Shown here piece by piece: positions 1 through 10,478 of a stretch of 49,560 nucleotides of DNA. Every line of letters begins with the position of its first letter. Position 1 is the stretch's first letter. Both the position numbers and the translations under genes were made by a program. Below the pieces are notes generated by a model. The model had not been told where the DNA came from. It saw only the letters and a list, made by a program, of their open reading frames with translations, and did not search any database. Source of the stretch: Pseudomonas grimontii (lineage in GTDB: Bacteria > Pseudomonadota > Gammaproteobacteria > Pseudomonadales > Pseudomonadaceae); assembly GCF_007858185.1 (NCBI RefSeq), contig NZ_VFES01000035.1:1-49560 (forward strand), read 5' to 3'.

Positions 1-60
1 AACGAGGTCGGCAGCCTCGCGTTTGAATTCAGGGGAAAAGGTACGGCGTTGTTTGGTCAT
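1..60 (-). CDS. IS3-family transposase OrfA, N-terminal fragment (runs off the window)
   Basis: The reverse complement of 1-60 reads ATG and 20 codons giving MTKQRRTFSPEFKREAADLV. This is the characteristic opening of IS3-family OrfA proteins, whose N-terminus is a helix-turn-helix that binds the terminal repeats. The rest, including OrfB with its DDE domain and the frameshift site, lies beyond position 1, so whether the element is intact cannot be told. The family call is from motif recognition on only 20 residues. Confidence 0.7.
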   Translation of the reverse strand, partial: MTKQRRTFSPEFKREAADLV

Positions 61-123
61 CTGACACCTCGTTCTGGCGAGCATTCTCGCCTAAATGGGT
101 GTCCGGTTTCATTAGACCACTAC
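1..123 (-). mobile_element. End of an IS3-type insertion sequence, cut by the window edge
   Basis: The first 60 bases encode the start of an IS3-family OrfA on the minus strand. About 40 bases upstream of its ATG lies a stretch (roughly 98-123) that, read on the minus strand, begins TAGTGGTCTAATGAAACCGG and looks like a terminal inverted repeat. The other end lies outside the window, so the exact boundary and any target duplication cannot be fixed. The IS end is placed by its spacing from the transposase start, which is typical of IS3 elements. Confidence 0.6.
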
Positions 124-175
124 ATATACTTCTAAAACTGGTTCCCGTTAGCCGATCAAGAATTGGGATTCACTA

Positions 176-565
176 ATGAGTTACCTGGAAGAAGAAATAG
201 ATGATGCTTTCAGGAGCTTAGAAATAAGCTCTAGAAAACTTCAGACATACGAAACCACAGCATTAATAAATAACCTGACAAAAAAGTTCTTCACGTTCGA
301 GAGCAGCTTCCTTGACCCCGTCGAACTAAACGAGAAAAATTCAGAGCACAACCCCAATTTCTGGAAGGAAATACAGTACCGCATTAACCAAAAAGACCTG
401 ATTTTGTTGGTACTTGATTCAACATACTCGGGCTGGGAAATCGACAATGCGCAGGATATAGCCTCTATCTTAGGTGAAACGACCGGATATCCGTTCTGGG
501 TGACGGATAGCAAACTCACGTTTCTGGTACACATGGATGATCATGACTGCGTTATTTGGGCTTGA
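176..565 (+). CDS. Hypothetical protein, AT-rich orphan, immunity-protein-like in size and composition
   Basis: This is a 129-residue acidic, soluble protein with no signal peptide or membrane segment. I do not recognise the family. The C-terminal half (about residues 75-129) reads like a small alpha/beta domain: a hydrophobic strand LILLVLD, a WEIDNAQDIASIL helix, then strands ending in HMDDHDCVIW. Small acidic proteins of this kind are often polymorphic-toxin immunity proteins, but that is inference only. Codon use is clearly AT-richer than the genes to the right (many AAA, ATA, TTA), and it lies about 50 bases from an IS end, which suggests transferred or remnant DNA. No toxin-like neighbour is visible here. 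Confidence 0.6.
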   Translation: MSYLEEEIDDAFRSLEISSRKLQTYETTALINNLTKKFFTFESSFLDPVELNEKNSEHNPNFWKEIQYRINQKDLILLVLDSTYSGWEIDNAQDIASILGETTGYPFWVTDSKLTFLVHMDDHDCVIWA

Positions 566-682
566 AGATGGTTTGCCACAACTGGCCTTCTATCACCGTC
601 ATAGCCAACCCCAATTCGCCCACCCGCCCACCCCCACCTAAACTCTCCCCATGTTATTTCAACGGACAGAGGGTTCACCATC

Positions 683-1045
683 ATGGGCAAACGTCATCCC
701 AATCTCCCCGCCTGGCAATGGCGTAACTACCCGCAAAACCATCAGCACCCGACCAACCTGGCGTTGCACCTGATTGCCGTGCCGCTGTTTATCATCGGGT
801 TTCTGTTGATTGTGTCCGGAGTGTTCAGCCTGAGCCTGGCCAGTTTCGCCATTGGCGTAGTCGGCATCCTCGCCGGCCTGGCGTTGCAGCGTCATGGCCA
901 TAGCCTGGAAGCCGAGGCCGGTGAGCCGTTCAGTGATCGTAAAGACGCAGTACAGCGCCTGGTGGTCGAGCAGTTCCTGACATTCCCGCGCTTTGTGTTG
1001 AGCGGTGGCTGGTGGCGTGCCTGGCGGCTGCGCCACCGTCACTGA
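683..1045 (+). CDS. Mpo1-like (DUF962/YGL010w-like) small membrane protein
   Basis: A 120-residue protein with two hydrophobic segments (about residues 27-47 and 50-68). The N-terminal HQHPTNLALHLIAVPL carries the H...N..LH pattern of the DUF962/Mpo1-like family; yeast Mpo1 is an Fe(II)-dependent dioxygenase of 2-hydroxy fatty acids. A conserved H near residue 72 (QRHGH) fits a metal site. The start follows GAGGG about nine bases upstream. It appears to be a single gene, convergent with the thioesterase gene to the right. The enzymatic role in Pseudomonas is inferred from the family only. Confidence 0.7.
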   Translation: MGKRHPNLPAWQWRNYPQNHQHPTNLALHLIAVPLFIIGFLLIVSGVFSLSLASFAIGVVGILAGLALQRHGHSLEAEAGEPFSDRKDAVQRLVVEQFLTFPRFVLSGGWWRAWRLRHRH

Positions 1046-1048
1046 CGA

Positions 1049-1846
1049 TCAGGCGAAGACCACCACGGTCTGGCGGCTGAGGGCGATCAATGCGCCGGTT
1101 GGGCTCCACAGCGCGGCGGCGGCGTGACCGTAGCCGTCGCGCGCATGTTCAATGCTGACGTGGTACTGGCACCAGTCCAGGGTCGTCAGATTCTGCAACG
1201 GCTGGATAAATTCGATGGTCCAGGTCAGGGTGCTGCCCGGTGCGGGCTTTTTCAGGTGCGGCAGCAGCGCAGGTGGCCAGGCGTCGACCAGGGCGAGGAT
1301 GTGCGCTTCGGTCAGCGGTTCCTCCTTCACATCCCCGCGCAAGCGAACCCAACCGCCCATCTCGCGGGATTTATTCCCGGTAAACGGCAAACCGCCAACG
1401 CTCCAGCGCATCGCCAAGTGGCGCATGAATTCAGGCGTGACGCCTTTGATATAGGGCAGTTCCTGGCATTCATCCCAGTGCTTGAACGTCGGCGGCGGTT
1501 CGCTCGCCACATCGATTTCCGACTCTCGGGATGCGCCAAAACTTGCCTGGACCAGCGTCGCCACTTCGCCGTTCTGCACGACGCGACCGAGCAACTGGCT
1601 GACCGCCTTGCCTTCACGCAACACTTCGACTTGATAACTGGCGGGTACATCGGGCGCGACCGGGCCAACGAAGGTGATCGCCAGCGAACGCAATGGGCGG
1701 TCCGTCGGCACCTCGGCGCGCAAGGCTTCGTATTGCAACGCAGCGACCAGGCCACCAAAGGACGCTCGGCCCTGAGCCCACTCGGCGGGAATGGTGATCT
1801 CCAGCGGGTTGCTACGGGCAGCGTCGAGTAAATCACTAAAGCGCAT
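1049..1846 (-). CDS. Acyl-CoA thioesterase family protein (double hotdog)
   Basis: A 265-residue protein of the TesB-like/4HBT_3 thioesterase type. The N-terminal half has WAQGRASFGGLVAALQYEAL, the usual 'GR..FGG...A' hotdog helix. The second half ends with LDWCQYHVSIEHARDGYGHAAAALWSPTGALIALSRQ, the C-terminal hotdog with its 'G.LIA.S.Q' strand. It probably hydrolyses acyl-CoA esters in the cytoplasm; the substrate is unknown. The ATG follows GTGAGG at good spacing. It ends four bases from the stop of the convergent Mpo1-like gene. It may be transcribed alone, as the CHAD gene downstream has its own leader. Confidence 0.85.
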   Translation of the reverse strand: MRFSDLLDAARSNPLEITIPAEWAQGRASFGGLVAALQYEALRAEVPTDRPLRSLAITFVGPVAPDVPASYQVEVLREGKAVSQLLGRVVQNGEVATLVQASFGASRESEIDVASEPPPTFKHWDECQELPYIKGVTPEFMRHLAMRWSVGGLPFTGNKSREMGGWVRLRGDVKEEPLTEAHILALVDAWPPALLPHLKKPAPGSTLTWTIEFIQPLQNLTTLDWCQYHVSIEHARDGYGHAAAALWSPTGALIALSRQTVVVFA

Positions 1847-1914
1847 GGCGACCTCACATCAAAAAAAACGGATGTGCGATCTTAACCAGCGCGCAGCCAA
1901 GGTACAGCGCTTAT

Positions 1915-1931
1915 TCCGGCCAAAAGCCGGA
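1915..1931 (-). terminator. Short hairpin after the CHAD-domain gene
   Basis: TCCGGC and GCCGGA pair around a five-base loop, six bases beyond the CHAD stop codon on the minus strand. The stem is only six pairs and the T-run after it is poor, so it is a weak terminator candidate. Confidence 0.35.
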
Positions 1932-1936
1932 CCGAT

Positions 1937-2698
1937 TTAGAAACAATCCGCGCTGAGTTTGTCCAGCACGCGATCCGCCTGCCCTTCGGCGTTGGCCATG
2001 GTGCGATGCCATATCGCAACACAGGGCTGCAGATCGGCTTGATGTTCGGCCTGGGCCAACCATTGCCAGCAGTCATGCCAATCACCCAATGCCGCTTGGG
2101 CCTTTTTCAGGCGCGACATGGCCTTGGCGGGCAACTTATCCAACTGGGGGTAAGCCTCGGCGGCGTAGCGCACACGCTTGATCAGCAAGCGCAGACGGTG
2201 GCGGTCGTGGCTGGGATCCTTCAACGCCTGATCAAGTTTTTGCCATTGCTTGGCCAAGCGTTTCTCGATGCGCGTTCGCAAGCCGTGGAGCAATTTCTGG
2301 TGTTCAGAGGCACGGATAAAACGCGGGAATGCGTCAAGAATCAGCAGCAAATGCACGACTTCCGGGCTCTGCGCTACCTGGCGATAGGCTTCGGGTTGCA
2401 GGCGTAGACGCCGGTCAGCGGCCTCGTGATAACCATGCTGATGCAAATACGCCGCCAGCACCTCTCGGTCACGCAGCGGCGTCGTTAACTGGCCGACCGT
2501 GCTGGCGGCCAATTCGAGCTGTTCGACACCTGGCAGTCCGCGCAACGGGCGCAACAGGCTGCGCAGACGGCGCACAGTGGTGCGCAGGTCATGCAGGGCT
2601 TCATCGTCGGTGACGGCGGCAAGGCGAGCCTGGCAGCTCAGTAACCCTACTTCCAGGCCAATGACCTGAGCGACTAACTGATCGACCAAAGCTGACAT
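1937..2698 (-). CDS. CHAD domain-containing protein
   Basis: A 253-residue all-helical protein. The conserved CHAD features are visible: LHDLRTTVRRLRSLLRPL near residues 36-53, and RHRLRLLIKRVRYAAEAY near residues 166-183, two helices with regularly spaced His/Arg/Lys. CHAD domains bind inorganic polyphosphate through these basic residues; in bacteria they are found with polyphosphate granules or fused to CYTH triphosphatases. No CYTH domain is present here or next door. Translation begins at ATG 2698 behind GAGGGCGGA. It is followed by a small lipoprotein gene upstream on the same strand, 44 bases apart, so co-transcription is possible. Confidence 0.88.
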   Translation of the reverse strand: MSALVDQLVAQVIGLEVGLLSCQARLAAVTDDEALHDLRTTVRRLRSLLRPLRGLPGVEQLELAASTVGQLTTPLRDREVLAAYLHQHGYHEAADRRLRLQPEAYRQVAQSPEVVHLLLILDAFPRFIRASEHQKLLHGLRTRIEKRLAKQWQKLDQALKDPSHDRHRLRLLIKRVRYAAEAYPQLDKLPAKAMSRLKKAQAALGDWHDCWQWLAQAEHQADLQPCVAIWHRTMANAEGQADRVLDKLSADCF

Positions 2699-2742
2699 TC
2701 CGCCCTCACTTTTCGATGAAAAATCCTACTCGACGCGAGGGA

Positions 2743-3021
2743 TCAACGCCCGGCGCGCGACTCACGAATATAGAACCGTGCCTTCTCGGCTTTGTTGGAG
2801 CAGCCTTCAAACGCTTCAAACTGCTGCTGGGTCTTGGCGCCCGTCAATAAAGACAAAGCCTTGGAGTAGCTGACGGTGCCGGCAAAGCCTTCGGCCTTGG
2901 CCAGGTCGAGCTCTTTCCAGGCGGCATCCAATTGCGAGCCACAGCTGTCGCGGTATGCGGTTTTCCCGGCGCAACCCGCCAGGGCCAACATGATCACAGG
3001 CACACACATCCAGGCTTTCAT
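2743..3021 (-). CDS. Small putative lipoprotein, unknown function
   Basis: A 92-residue protein starting MKAWMCVPVIMLALAGCAGK. It has a lipoprotein signal peptide with lipobox LAGC, so the mature protein would begin at the Cys and be lipid-anchored. A GTG nine bases further upstream is also open, but the GAGGTG ribosome site sits six bases before the ATG at 3021, which favours the ATG. The mature part is helical and holds two more Cys residues (in DSCGSQ and FEGCSN) that could form a disulfide. I recognise it as a common Pseudomonas conserved hypothetical, without a known role. Confidence 0.75.
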   Translation of the reverse strand: MKAWMCVPVIMLALAGCAGKTAYRDSCGSQLDAAWKELDLAKAEGFAGTVSYSKALSLLTGAKTQQQFEAFEGCSNKAEKARFYIRESRAGR

Positions 3022-3236
3022 CGATGACACCTCAAAATAAAGAAAAACAGTCGTACGGTGTAGACGTTGCCTACAAGAAAAAGTGCCTCTCCTTAGCCTG
3101 AAATCGGTAGTACCTATTGCCAGAGCATACCCGAGCCTGGGCGCTATTCTTGAAAAATATTACCAGGCACAACGAAGATTGAAGCCGCCCCTAAAATAGG
3201 TGCATTGTGGGCACCCGTTTATGAAGGACATCGACC

Positions 3237-4274
3237 ATGAAGAAACGTGTTGCCTTGGTGTTGGGATCCGGCGGGGCCCGGGGCTACGCGCATATTGGGG
3301 TGATTGAGGAAATCGAACGGCGCGGTTACGACATCGCCTGTATCGCCGGTTGCTCCATGGGTGCCGTGGTGGGTGGGATCTACGCCGCGGGCAAACTGGA
3401 CGAGTATCGAAACTGGATTGAAAGCCTCGACTACCTCGACGTGCTGCGCCTGGTGGACGTGAGTTTCCGCCTTGGGGCGATTCGCGGCGAAAAGGTCTTC
3501 GGGCAAATCCGCAAGATCGTCGGCGAGATCAATATCGAAGAGCTGCGCATCCCCTACACCGCCGTCGCCACCGACCTGACCAACCAACAGGAAATCTGGT
3601 TCCAGGAAGGCTGCCTGCACCAGGCCATGCGCGCCTCGGCGGCGATTCCCAGCCTGTTCACCCCGGTGATGCAAGGCAACCGCATGCTGGTGGACGGCGG
3701 CCTGCTCAACCCGCTGCCCATCGTGCCGGTGGTGTCGAGCCACTGTGACCTGATCATCGCGGTCAACCTCAACGCCACCAACCAGAAACACTACCATTTG
3801 CCAGTGATCCAGCGCCCGCCGGCGTTCAAGAGCCGCTTCAACAGCCTGGCGAAATCACTGGGTTCGCACCTGCCGTTTCGCCGCAAGCAGGCCGAGCAGC
3901 TAATGAAACTTGAGCAGGAAGCCTTGCAGGCCCAGGCGGCCGAGATCAATCCGTGGCTGGAGTCGGCCGAACCCGAATCCCAGCAGCCCGCCGCCGCCCC
4001 GGAAAAGCCTGGGGCACCGAAGTCGGCCACCGGCTCATTCATCATCGATAACGTCGGCCCGGCGTCATTGCTGGACCTGATCAACCAGAGCTTCGAGGTA
4101 ATGCAGACCTCGCTGGCGCAGTACAAGATCGCGGGCTACCCGCCGGATGTGCTGATCAACGTGCCGAAGCGGGTGTGCCGGTTTTTCGAGTTCTATAAGG
4201 CGCCAGAGTTGATCGCGCTGGGCCGGGAAATAGCCAGCGACACACTGGATCGCTATGAGAGTGAGCAGCGCTGA
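3237..4274 (+). CDS. Patatin-like phospholipase (RssA/NTE family)
   Basis: A 345-residue patatin-domain protein. The oxyanion-hole motif GSGGARG is at residues 10-16, the nucleophile elbow GCSMG has Ser40, and the catalytic Asp153 is in VDGGLLNP, giving the Ser-Asp dyad of patatins. Residues about 220-270 form an Ala/Pro/Gln/Glu-rich linker (AAEINPWLESAEPESQQPAAAPEKP), then a C-terminal helical part. It probably hydrolyses phospholipids or lysophospholipids. No signal peptide is seen. The gene is convergent with kdpE, with only six bases between the two stop codons. Confidence 0.88.
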   Translation: MKKRVALVLGSGGARGYAHIGVIEEIERRGYDIACIAGCSMGAVVGGIYAAGKLDEYRNWIESLDYLDVLRLVDVSFRLGAIRGEKVFGQIRKIVGEINIEELRIPYTAVATDLTNQQEIWFQEGCLHQAMRASAAIPSLFTPVMQGNRMLVDGGLLNPLPIVPVVSSHCDLIIAVNLNATNQKHYHLPVIQRPPAFKSRFNSLAKSLGSHLPFRRKQAEQLMKLEQEALQAQAAEINPWLESAEPESQQPAAAPEKPGAPKSATGSFIIDNVGPASLLDLINQSFEVMQTSLAQYKIAGYPPDVLINVPKRVCRFFEFYKAPELIALGREIASDTLDRYESEQR

Positions 4275-4284
4275 CAGCTGTCAG
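4271..4284. repeat. Perfect palindrome spanning two convergent stop codons
   Basis: CTGACAGCTGTCAG is a 14-base perfect palindrome. It contains the TGA stop of the patatin gene on the plus strand and the TGA stop of kdpE on the minus strand. With no loop it is not a normal terminator. Confidence 0.8.
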
Positions 4285-4970
4285 GCACTCAACAACCGAT
4301 AACCCACCCCCGCCTCGGTCATGATAAAGCGTGGCTGGGTCGGATCATCCGCCAGCTTCTGGCGCAGATGCCCCACCACAATCCGCAGGTAGTGACTGTC
4401 TTCGGTGTGAGTCGGCCCCCAGATGTCCTTGAGCAGTTGCTGCTGGGTGATCACCCGTCCCGGATGCCGCGCCAGTTGTGCCAGCACCGCGTATTCCTTG
4501 CGGGTCAGCGCCACTTCGGCGCCGTCCAGCAGCACGCGGCGGTAGGCCAGGTCCACGGTCAACGAGCCAAACTGCAACGCCGCTTCCTGGGCTTCGCCCA
4601 CCGGCGCCTGGCGCAACAAGGCACGCACGCGGGCCAGGAACTCCTGGATGCCGAAGGGCTTGGTGACATAATCATTGGCGCCACCGTCGAGGGCTTCGAC
4701 CTTCTGCCCTTCGCTGGCCCGCACCGACAGCACCAGCACCGGCACCGTCGACCACTCACGAAACTCGCGCAATACCTGCTGGCCGTCCATGTCCGGCAGG
4801 CCGAGGTCGAGCACCAGCAAGTCGGGCTTGCTCAACGCCGCCTGGGCCAGGCCTTCGTTGCCGGTACCGGCCTCGATCACTTTGTAGCCCTGGGAGGCCA
4901 GGCTGATGCGCAGGAATTTGCGGATTTGCGGTTCGTCATCAATGACTAAAATCGTCGCGGTCTGGCTCAT
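4281..4970 (-). CDS. kdpE: KdpE, response regulator of the Kdp potassium system
   Basis: An OmpR-family response regulator of 229 residues. The receiver domain has the acidic pair D11-D12 and phospho-acceptor D55 (LLVLDLGLPD). The C-terminal winged-helix DNA-binding domain ends HSHYLRIVVGHLRQKL...YRLLSA-like, typical of KdpE. A TTG three codons upstream is open, but ATG 4970 gives the usual length. KdpE is phosphorylated by KdpD and activates kdpFABC under potassium limitation. It lies 37 bases after kdpD on the same strand, so the sensor and regulator are co-transcribed. A likely binding site is seen upstream of kdpF. Confidence 0.95.
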   Translation of the reverse strand: MSQTATILVIDDEPQIRKFLRISLASQGYKVIEAGTGNEGLAQAALSKPDLLVLDLGLPDMDGQQVLREFREWSTVPVLVLSVRASEGQKVEALDGGANDYVTKPFGIQEFLARVRALLRQAPVGEAQEAALQFGSLTVDLAYRRVLLDGAEVALTRKEYAVLAQLARHPGRVITQQQLLKDIWGPTHTEDSHYLRIVVGHLRQKLADDPTQPRFIMTEAGVGYRLLSA

Positions 4971-5007
4971 GGCGTCCAATCAACATCCGTAGAGAAAACA
5001 GGGTAGC

Positions 5008-7659
5008 TCACGCCTCGCCTTCCAGGCCAGGCTGTGTCGGCAATGGCAGGAACAAGGTGATACAGGTACCGCGCCCATCAATGCCATCGGTCACGCTGAT
5101 ATGCCCACCGTGGGCGCCAACCATGCCCTGGCAGATCGCCAGGCCCAGGCCGGTGCCCTGCCCGCCTCGATCACCGCGTGCGGCGGTGTAGAACATATCG
5201 AAGATCTTCGCCCGCTCATCCTCAGGAATGCCCGGCCCCTCATCCGCCACGGCGAAAAACAATTGGTTATCCGACACGCCGGCGCTCAGTTGCAATCGAC
5301 CGTGGGGCGGTGAAAAGCGCGCGGCATTTTCCAGGACATTGACCAGAGCCTGTTCGATCAACGCGGCATGCACATAGAGCAACGGCAACTCCGTCGGCAC
5401 GTCGGTGCTCACCTGCAGCGGCGACAGCACCGCGCGCAGACGCCCGAGCGCACTGCCGACGATGTCGCCAGGCGACACCCAGTCCCGCGCGAGCTTCAGC
5501 GCGCCATGGCCCAGTCGAGTCATGTCCAGCAGGTTCTGAATATAGCGATCCAGACGCTCGGCTTCATCGCGAGTGCCTTCGAGCAACTCGCGGCGATCCT
5601 CCAGAGGAATGGCTTCGCCGAGCGCCAGCAGGCTGTCGATACTGCCGCGCATGGAGGTCAACGGTGTGCGCAAATCGTGAGACACCGACGCAAGCAAGGC
5701 GCTGCGCAGTTGCTCGGTTTCGCCATACAAACGCGCGGACTCCAGCTCCTGGGCCAGCTGCGCGCGCGCCAGGGCCTGGGCCAGAGGCTGGCTCAAGGCG
5801 GTCAGCAGGCGACGCCGTTGGCCGCTCAATTCCAGGCCGGGTTTGGCACTGACGCCGAGCAACCCCAGCGGGCCTTCTTCACCCGACAACGGCCACCACC
5901 ACCAGCGCCCAAACGGCAAGGTGCCGGTGCCCATGCCTGCCGGCTGGTCATGCTGCCAGGCCCAATCGGCCGCAGCTCGCTCGGCTTCGGTGAAGGTCAG
6001 CGGGCCGCCAGTCTCGACCTTCCAGCCGCCCTGGCCGTCGCGATTGACCAGGCACAGATCCAGGTCGCTCCAGCCTTCCAAGTGGTGGGCGGCGGCACTG
6101 ATCACCGCCTGGCGGTCGGTGGCGGCGGTGAGTTTGCGCGACAGGTCGAGCAGCTCGCTGGTTTCTTCCTGGGTGTCGCGCAACGCCTGCAACTGGCGCC
6201 GCTGGCGCGCGGCAAGGTTGCCGGTCAGTGCCGCCATCAGCAGGAAGAACAACAGGGTCAGCACGTCTTCTTCACGCTGGATGGCAAAGGAAAATTTCGG
6301 CGGAATGAACAGAAAGTCATACGTCAGGAACGACAACGCCGCACACACCAGGGACGGACCCAAGCTGCTGCGCACCGCCACCAGCAACACGGCGGCGAGA
6401 AACACCAGCGAGATATTCGGCAACGGCAATACGCTGGACACGGCCCAGGCTACGCCGGCGGCGATGATGGTCGCCACCACGGCCAAGGCGTAATCGAACC
6501 ACACCAACCCACGCACATCCGGCAAGCGTGGTGCCGTGGGAACGTCGTCACTGTCGAGGACATTGATTTCCAAGCCACGCGCATTACGCAACAAACGCGC
6601 CGCCAAGCCGCCACCGAACAAGCGACGCCGCCAGCCCATTCGCGACTGCCCTACCAACAGCAGGCTGGCGCGGCGTTCGGCGGCGTGCTGGATTAACGTC
6701 TTGGCCACCTCCCCCGCCCGCAGCAGCACCACTTCCCCACCCAGACGCTCGGCCAGTTGCTGGGCATTTTGCAGGCGCAGGCGTGCTTGCTCATCCCGCG
6801 CGCCGCCGTTATCGATATGCACCAGGCTCCACGGCAAGTGCCGGCGCTGGGCGACGCGACTGGCATGGCGCACCAGGCGCTCGGCTTGCGCGTCGCCACC
6901 CACGCCCACCAACAATCGACCGCGCACCGCCGGAGCCGCCTGGCCGAGCTGGCGATAGCCCTGGGCCAAATCGTCGTCAACATGGGCGGCGGCGGTCTGC
7001 ATCGCCAGCTCGCGCAGGGCCATCAGGTTGGTCTGGGTAAAGAACGCATCGATGGCTGCGCGGGCCTGCTCCGGCACATACACCTTACCGTCGCGCAGGC
7101 GTTCGAGCAGTTCACGGGACGGCAGGTCGATCAGCAGCAGTTCGTCGGCTTCTTGCAGCACCCAATCCGGCAGGGTTTCGCGGACCTGCACCCCGGTGAT
7201 GCCGCGGACCTGGTCATTCAGACTTTCCAGGTGCTGGACGTTGACCGTGGTAAACACGTTGATGCCGGCGGCGAGCAGTTCCTGGATGTCTTGCCAGCGC
7301 TTTTCGTGGCGGCTGCCGGGGGCGTTGCTGTGGGCCAGTTCGTCCACCAGCACCAGCTTGGGCTTGGCGGCGAGCAAGCCGTCGAGGTCCATTTCTTCGA
7401 GCATCACGCCACGGTATTCGCTGCGCAACAGCGGTTGTTGCGGCAAACCGCTGAGCAAGGCTTCGGTCTCGGCGCGGCCGTGGGTTTCGACCACCCCGGC
7501 GATCAGTTTGACGCCCTGGCGCAGTTGGGTGTGGGCAGCCTGGAGCATGGCGTAGGTCTTGCCCACACCCGGCGCGGCGCCGAGGAAAACTTTGAGCCGG
7601 CCACGGCCGTCCCGGGGTAGATCGGCTAACAGGGCATCGGCGCGGCCGGAGTCGCTCAT
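5008..7659 (-). CDS. kdpD: KdpD, sensor histidine kinase of the Kdp system
   Basis: An 883-residue membrane sensor kinase with the full KdpD architecture. The N-terminal KdpD domain has a Walker A motif GAAPGVGKT (27-35) and LVLVDELAHSN. A universal-stress-protein-like domain follows (about 245-370). DUF4118 gives four membrane segments (about 390-500), then a GAF-like region. The HisKA helix has His661 in SVSHDLRTPLTS, followed by the ATPase with N-box NVLENAARFS, DEGPGIP and GTGLGLAI. It senses potassium limitation and phosphorylates KdpE. ATG 7659 follows AAGGAA. A REP pair separates it from kdpC, so expression relative to kdpFABC may be tuned. Confidence 0.96.
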   Translation of the reverse strand: MSDSGRADALLADLPRDGRGRLKVFLGAAPGVGKTYAMLQAAHTQLRQGVKLIAGVVETHGRAETEALLSGLPQQPLLRSEYRGVMLEEMDLDGLLAAKPKLVLVDELAHSNAPGSRHEKRWQDIQELLAAGINVFTTVNVQHLESLNDQVRGITGVQVRETLPDWVLQEADELLLIDLPSRELLERLRDGKVYVPEQARAAIDAFFTQTNLMALRELAMQTAAAHVDDDLAQGYRQLGQAAPAVRGRLLVGVGGDAQAERLVRHASRVAQRRHLPWSLVHIDNGGARDEQARLRLQNAQQLAERLGGEVVLLRAGEVAKTLIQHAAERRASLLLVGQSRMGWRRRLFGGGLAARLLRNARGLEINVLDSDDVPTAPRLPDVRGLVWFDYALAVVATIIAAGVAWAVSSVLPLPNISLVFLAAVLLVAVRSSLGPSLVCAALSFLTYDFLFIPPKFSFAIQREEDVLTLLFFLLMAALTGNLAARQRRQLQALRDTQEETSELLDLSRKLTAATDRQAVISAAAHHLEGWSDLDLCLVNRDGQGGWKVETGGPLTFTEAERAAADWAWQHDQPAGMGTGTLPFGRWWWWPLSGEEGPLGLLGVSAKPGLELSGQRRRLLTALSQPLAQALARAQLAQELESARLYGETEQLRSALLASVSHDLRTPLTSMRGSIDSLLALGEAIPLEDRRELLEGTRDEAERLDRYIQNLLDMTRLGHGALKLARDWVSPGDIVGSALGRLRAVLSPLQVSTDVPTELPLLYVHAALIEQALVNVLENAARFSPPHGRLQLSAGVSDNQLFFAVADEGPGIPEDERAKIFDMFYTAARGDRGGQGTGLGLAICQGMVGAHGGHISVTDGIDGRGTCITLFLPLPTQPGLEGEA

Positions 7660-7701
7660 GCAGGGGTTTCCTTCAATTGTTCAGACCCAGAGAAAATCCA
7701 A

Positions 7702-7791
7702 TGTGGGAGGGGTCTTGCCCCCGATAGCGGTGGTTCAGTCGATACCTGTGTTGACTGACACTCTGCTATCGGGGGCAAGCCCCCTCCCACA
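7702..7791. repeat. REP pair (REPIN) between kdpC and kdpD
   Basis: Two inverted copies of a REP element face each other: TGTGGGAGGGGTCTTGCCCC on the left and GGGGCAAGCCCCCTCCCACA on the right, each with GATAGC/GCTATC on the inner side, about 35 bases apart. This is the common REP type of P. fluorescens-group genomes. It fills most of the 136-base gap between kdpC and kdpD and can form a long hairpin in the transcript. Confidence 0.9.
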
Positions 7792-7795
7792 GGGT

Positions 7796-8341
7796 TCAGA
7801 GTTTTTCCAGGGCCATGTTCAGCGCCAGCACATTCACCACAGGCGGCCCCACCAGCGGGCTTTCGATATGTTCATCCATCAACCGTTGCAGGGTCGACAC
7901 CGGCACATTTCGCGCAGCAGCCACCCGTGCCAGTTGATAGGCAATCGCCTGGGGTGGCAAGTGTGGATCAAGACCGCTGCCGGAGGTAGTCAACGACGCC
8001 AAAGGCACCGGCCCCTGGCTGGGCACCAATTGCTTGTTCGCATCATCGAACACGCGGGTGGCCAAGGTCGGGTTGCTTGGAGCAAGGTTACTGGCGCTGC
8101 TGGAAACCGTCGCAAAGGCACCCGCCGAAGGGCGCGGATGGAACCAGCTGTCACCGGTAAAATCCTGGGCGATCAGACTGGAGCCACGCACCTTGCCGCT
8201 GGCATCGCGCACCAGGCTGCCGTTGGCCTGATCCGGGAAGGCGACTTGGGCGACACCGGTTACCACCAGTGGGTAGGCGACGCCGGTGATCAGAGTCATG
8301 AGCACCAGCAGGCTCAAGGCCGGGCGGATTATGTTGGACAT
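7796..8341 (-). CDS. kdpC: KdpC, potassium-transporting ATPase subunit C
   Basis: A 181-residue subunit. One N-terminal membrane helix (SLLVLMTLITGVAYPLVVTGVAQVAFP) is followed by the periplasmic domain with QDFTGDSWFHPRPSA and TSGSGLDPHLPPQAI, the diagnostic KdpC motifs, and a C-terminal VNVLALNMAL. The start is ATG 8341 behind GAGGAG; an open stretch upstream of it is not part of the gene. KdpC is needed for assembly and function of the KdpFABC complex in the inner membrane. It follows kdpB with a 64-base gap. Confidence 0.95.
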   Translation of the reverse strand: MSNIIRPALSLLVLMTLITGVAYPLVVTGVAQVAFPDQANGSLVRDASGKVRGSSLIAQDFTGDSWFHPRPSAGAFATVSSSASNLAPSNPTLATRVFDDANKQLVPSQGPVPLASLTTSGSGLDPHLPPQAIAYQLARVAAARNVPVSTLQRLMDEHIESPLVGPPVVNVLALNMALEKL

Positions 8342-8405
8342 TTCAAACTCCTCAATTCGGTCTTTGCAACCTGTGGGCACGGGGATGGTGCCCACAGGCA
8401 TCGGG

Positions 8406-10463
<2,058 letters not shown>

Positions 10464-10478
10464 TTTCATATCCCCTTT

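Noticed and set aside
5368..6696. 442-codon open frame opposite kdpD
   Set aside because: Antisense to a full-length kdpD with all motifs; no known domain.
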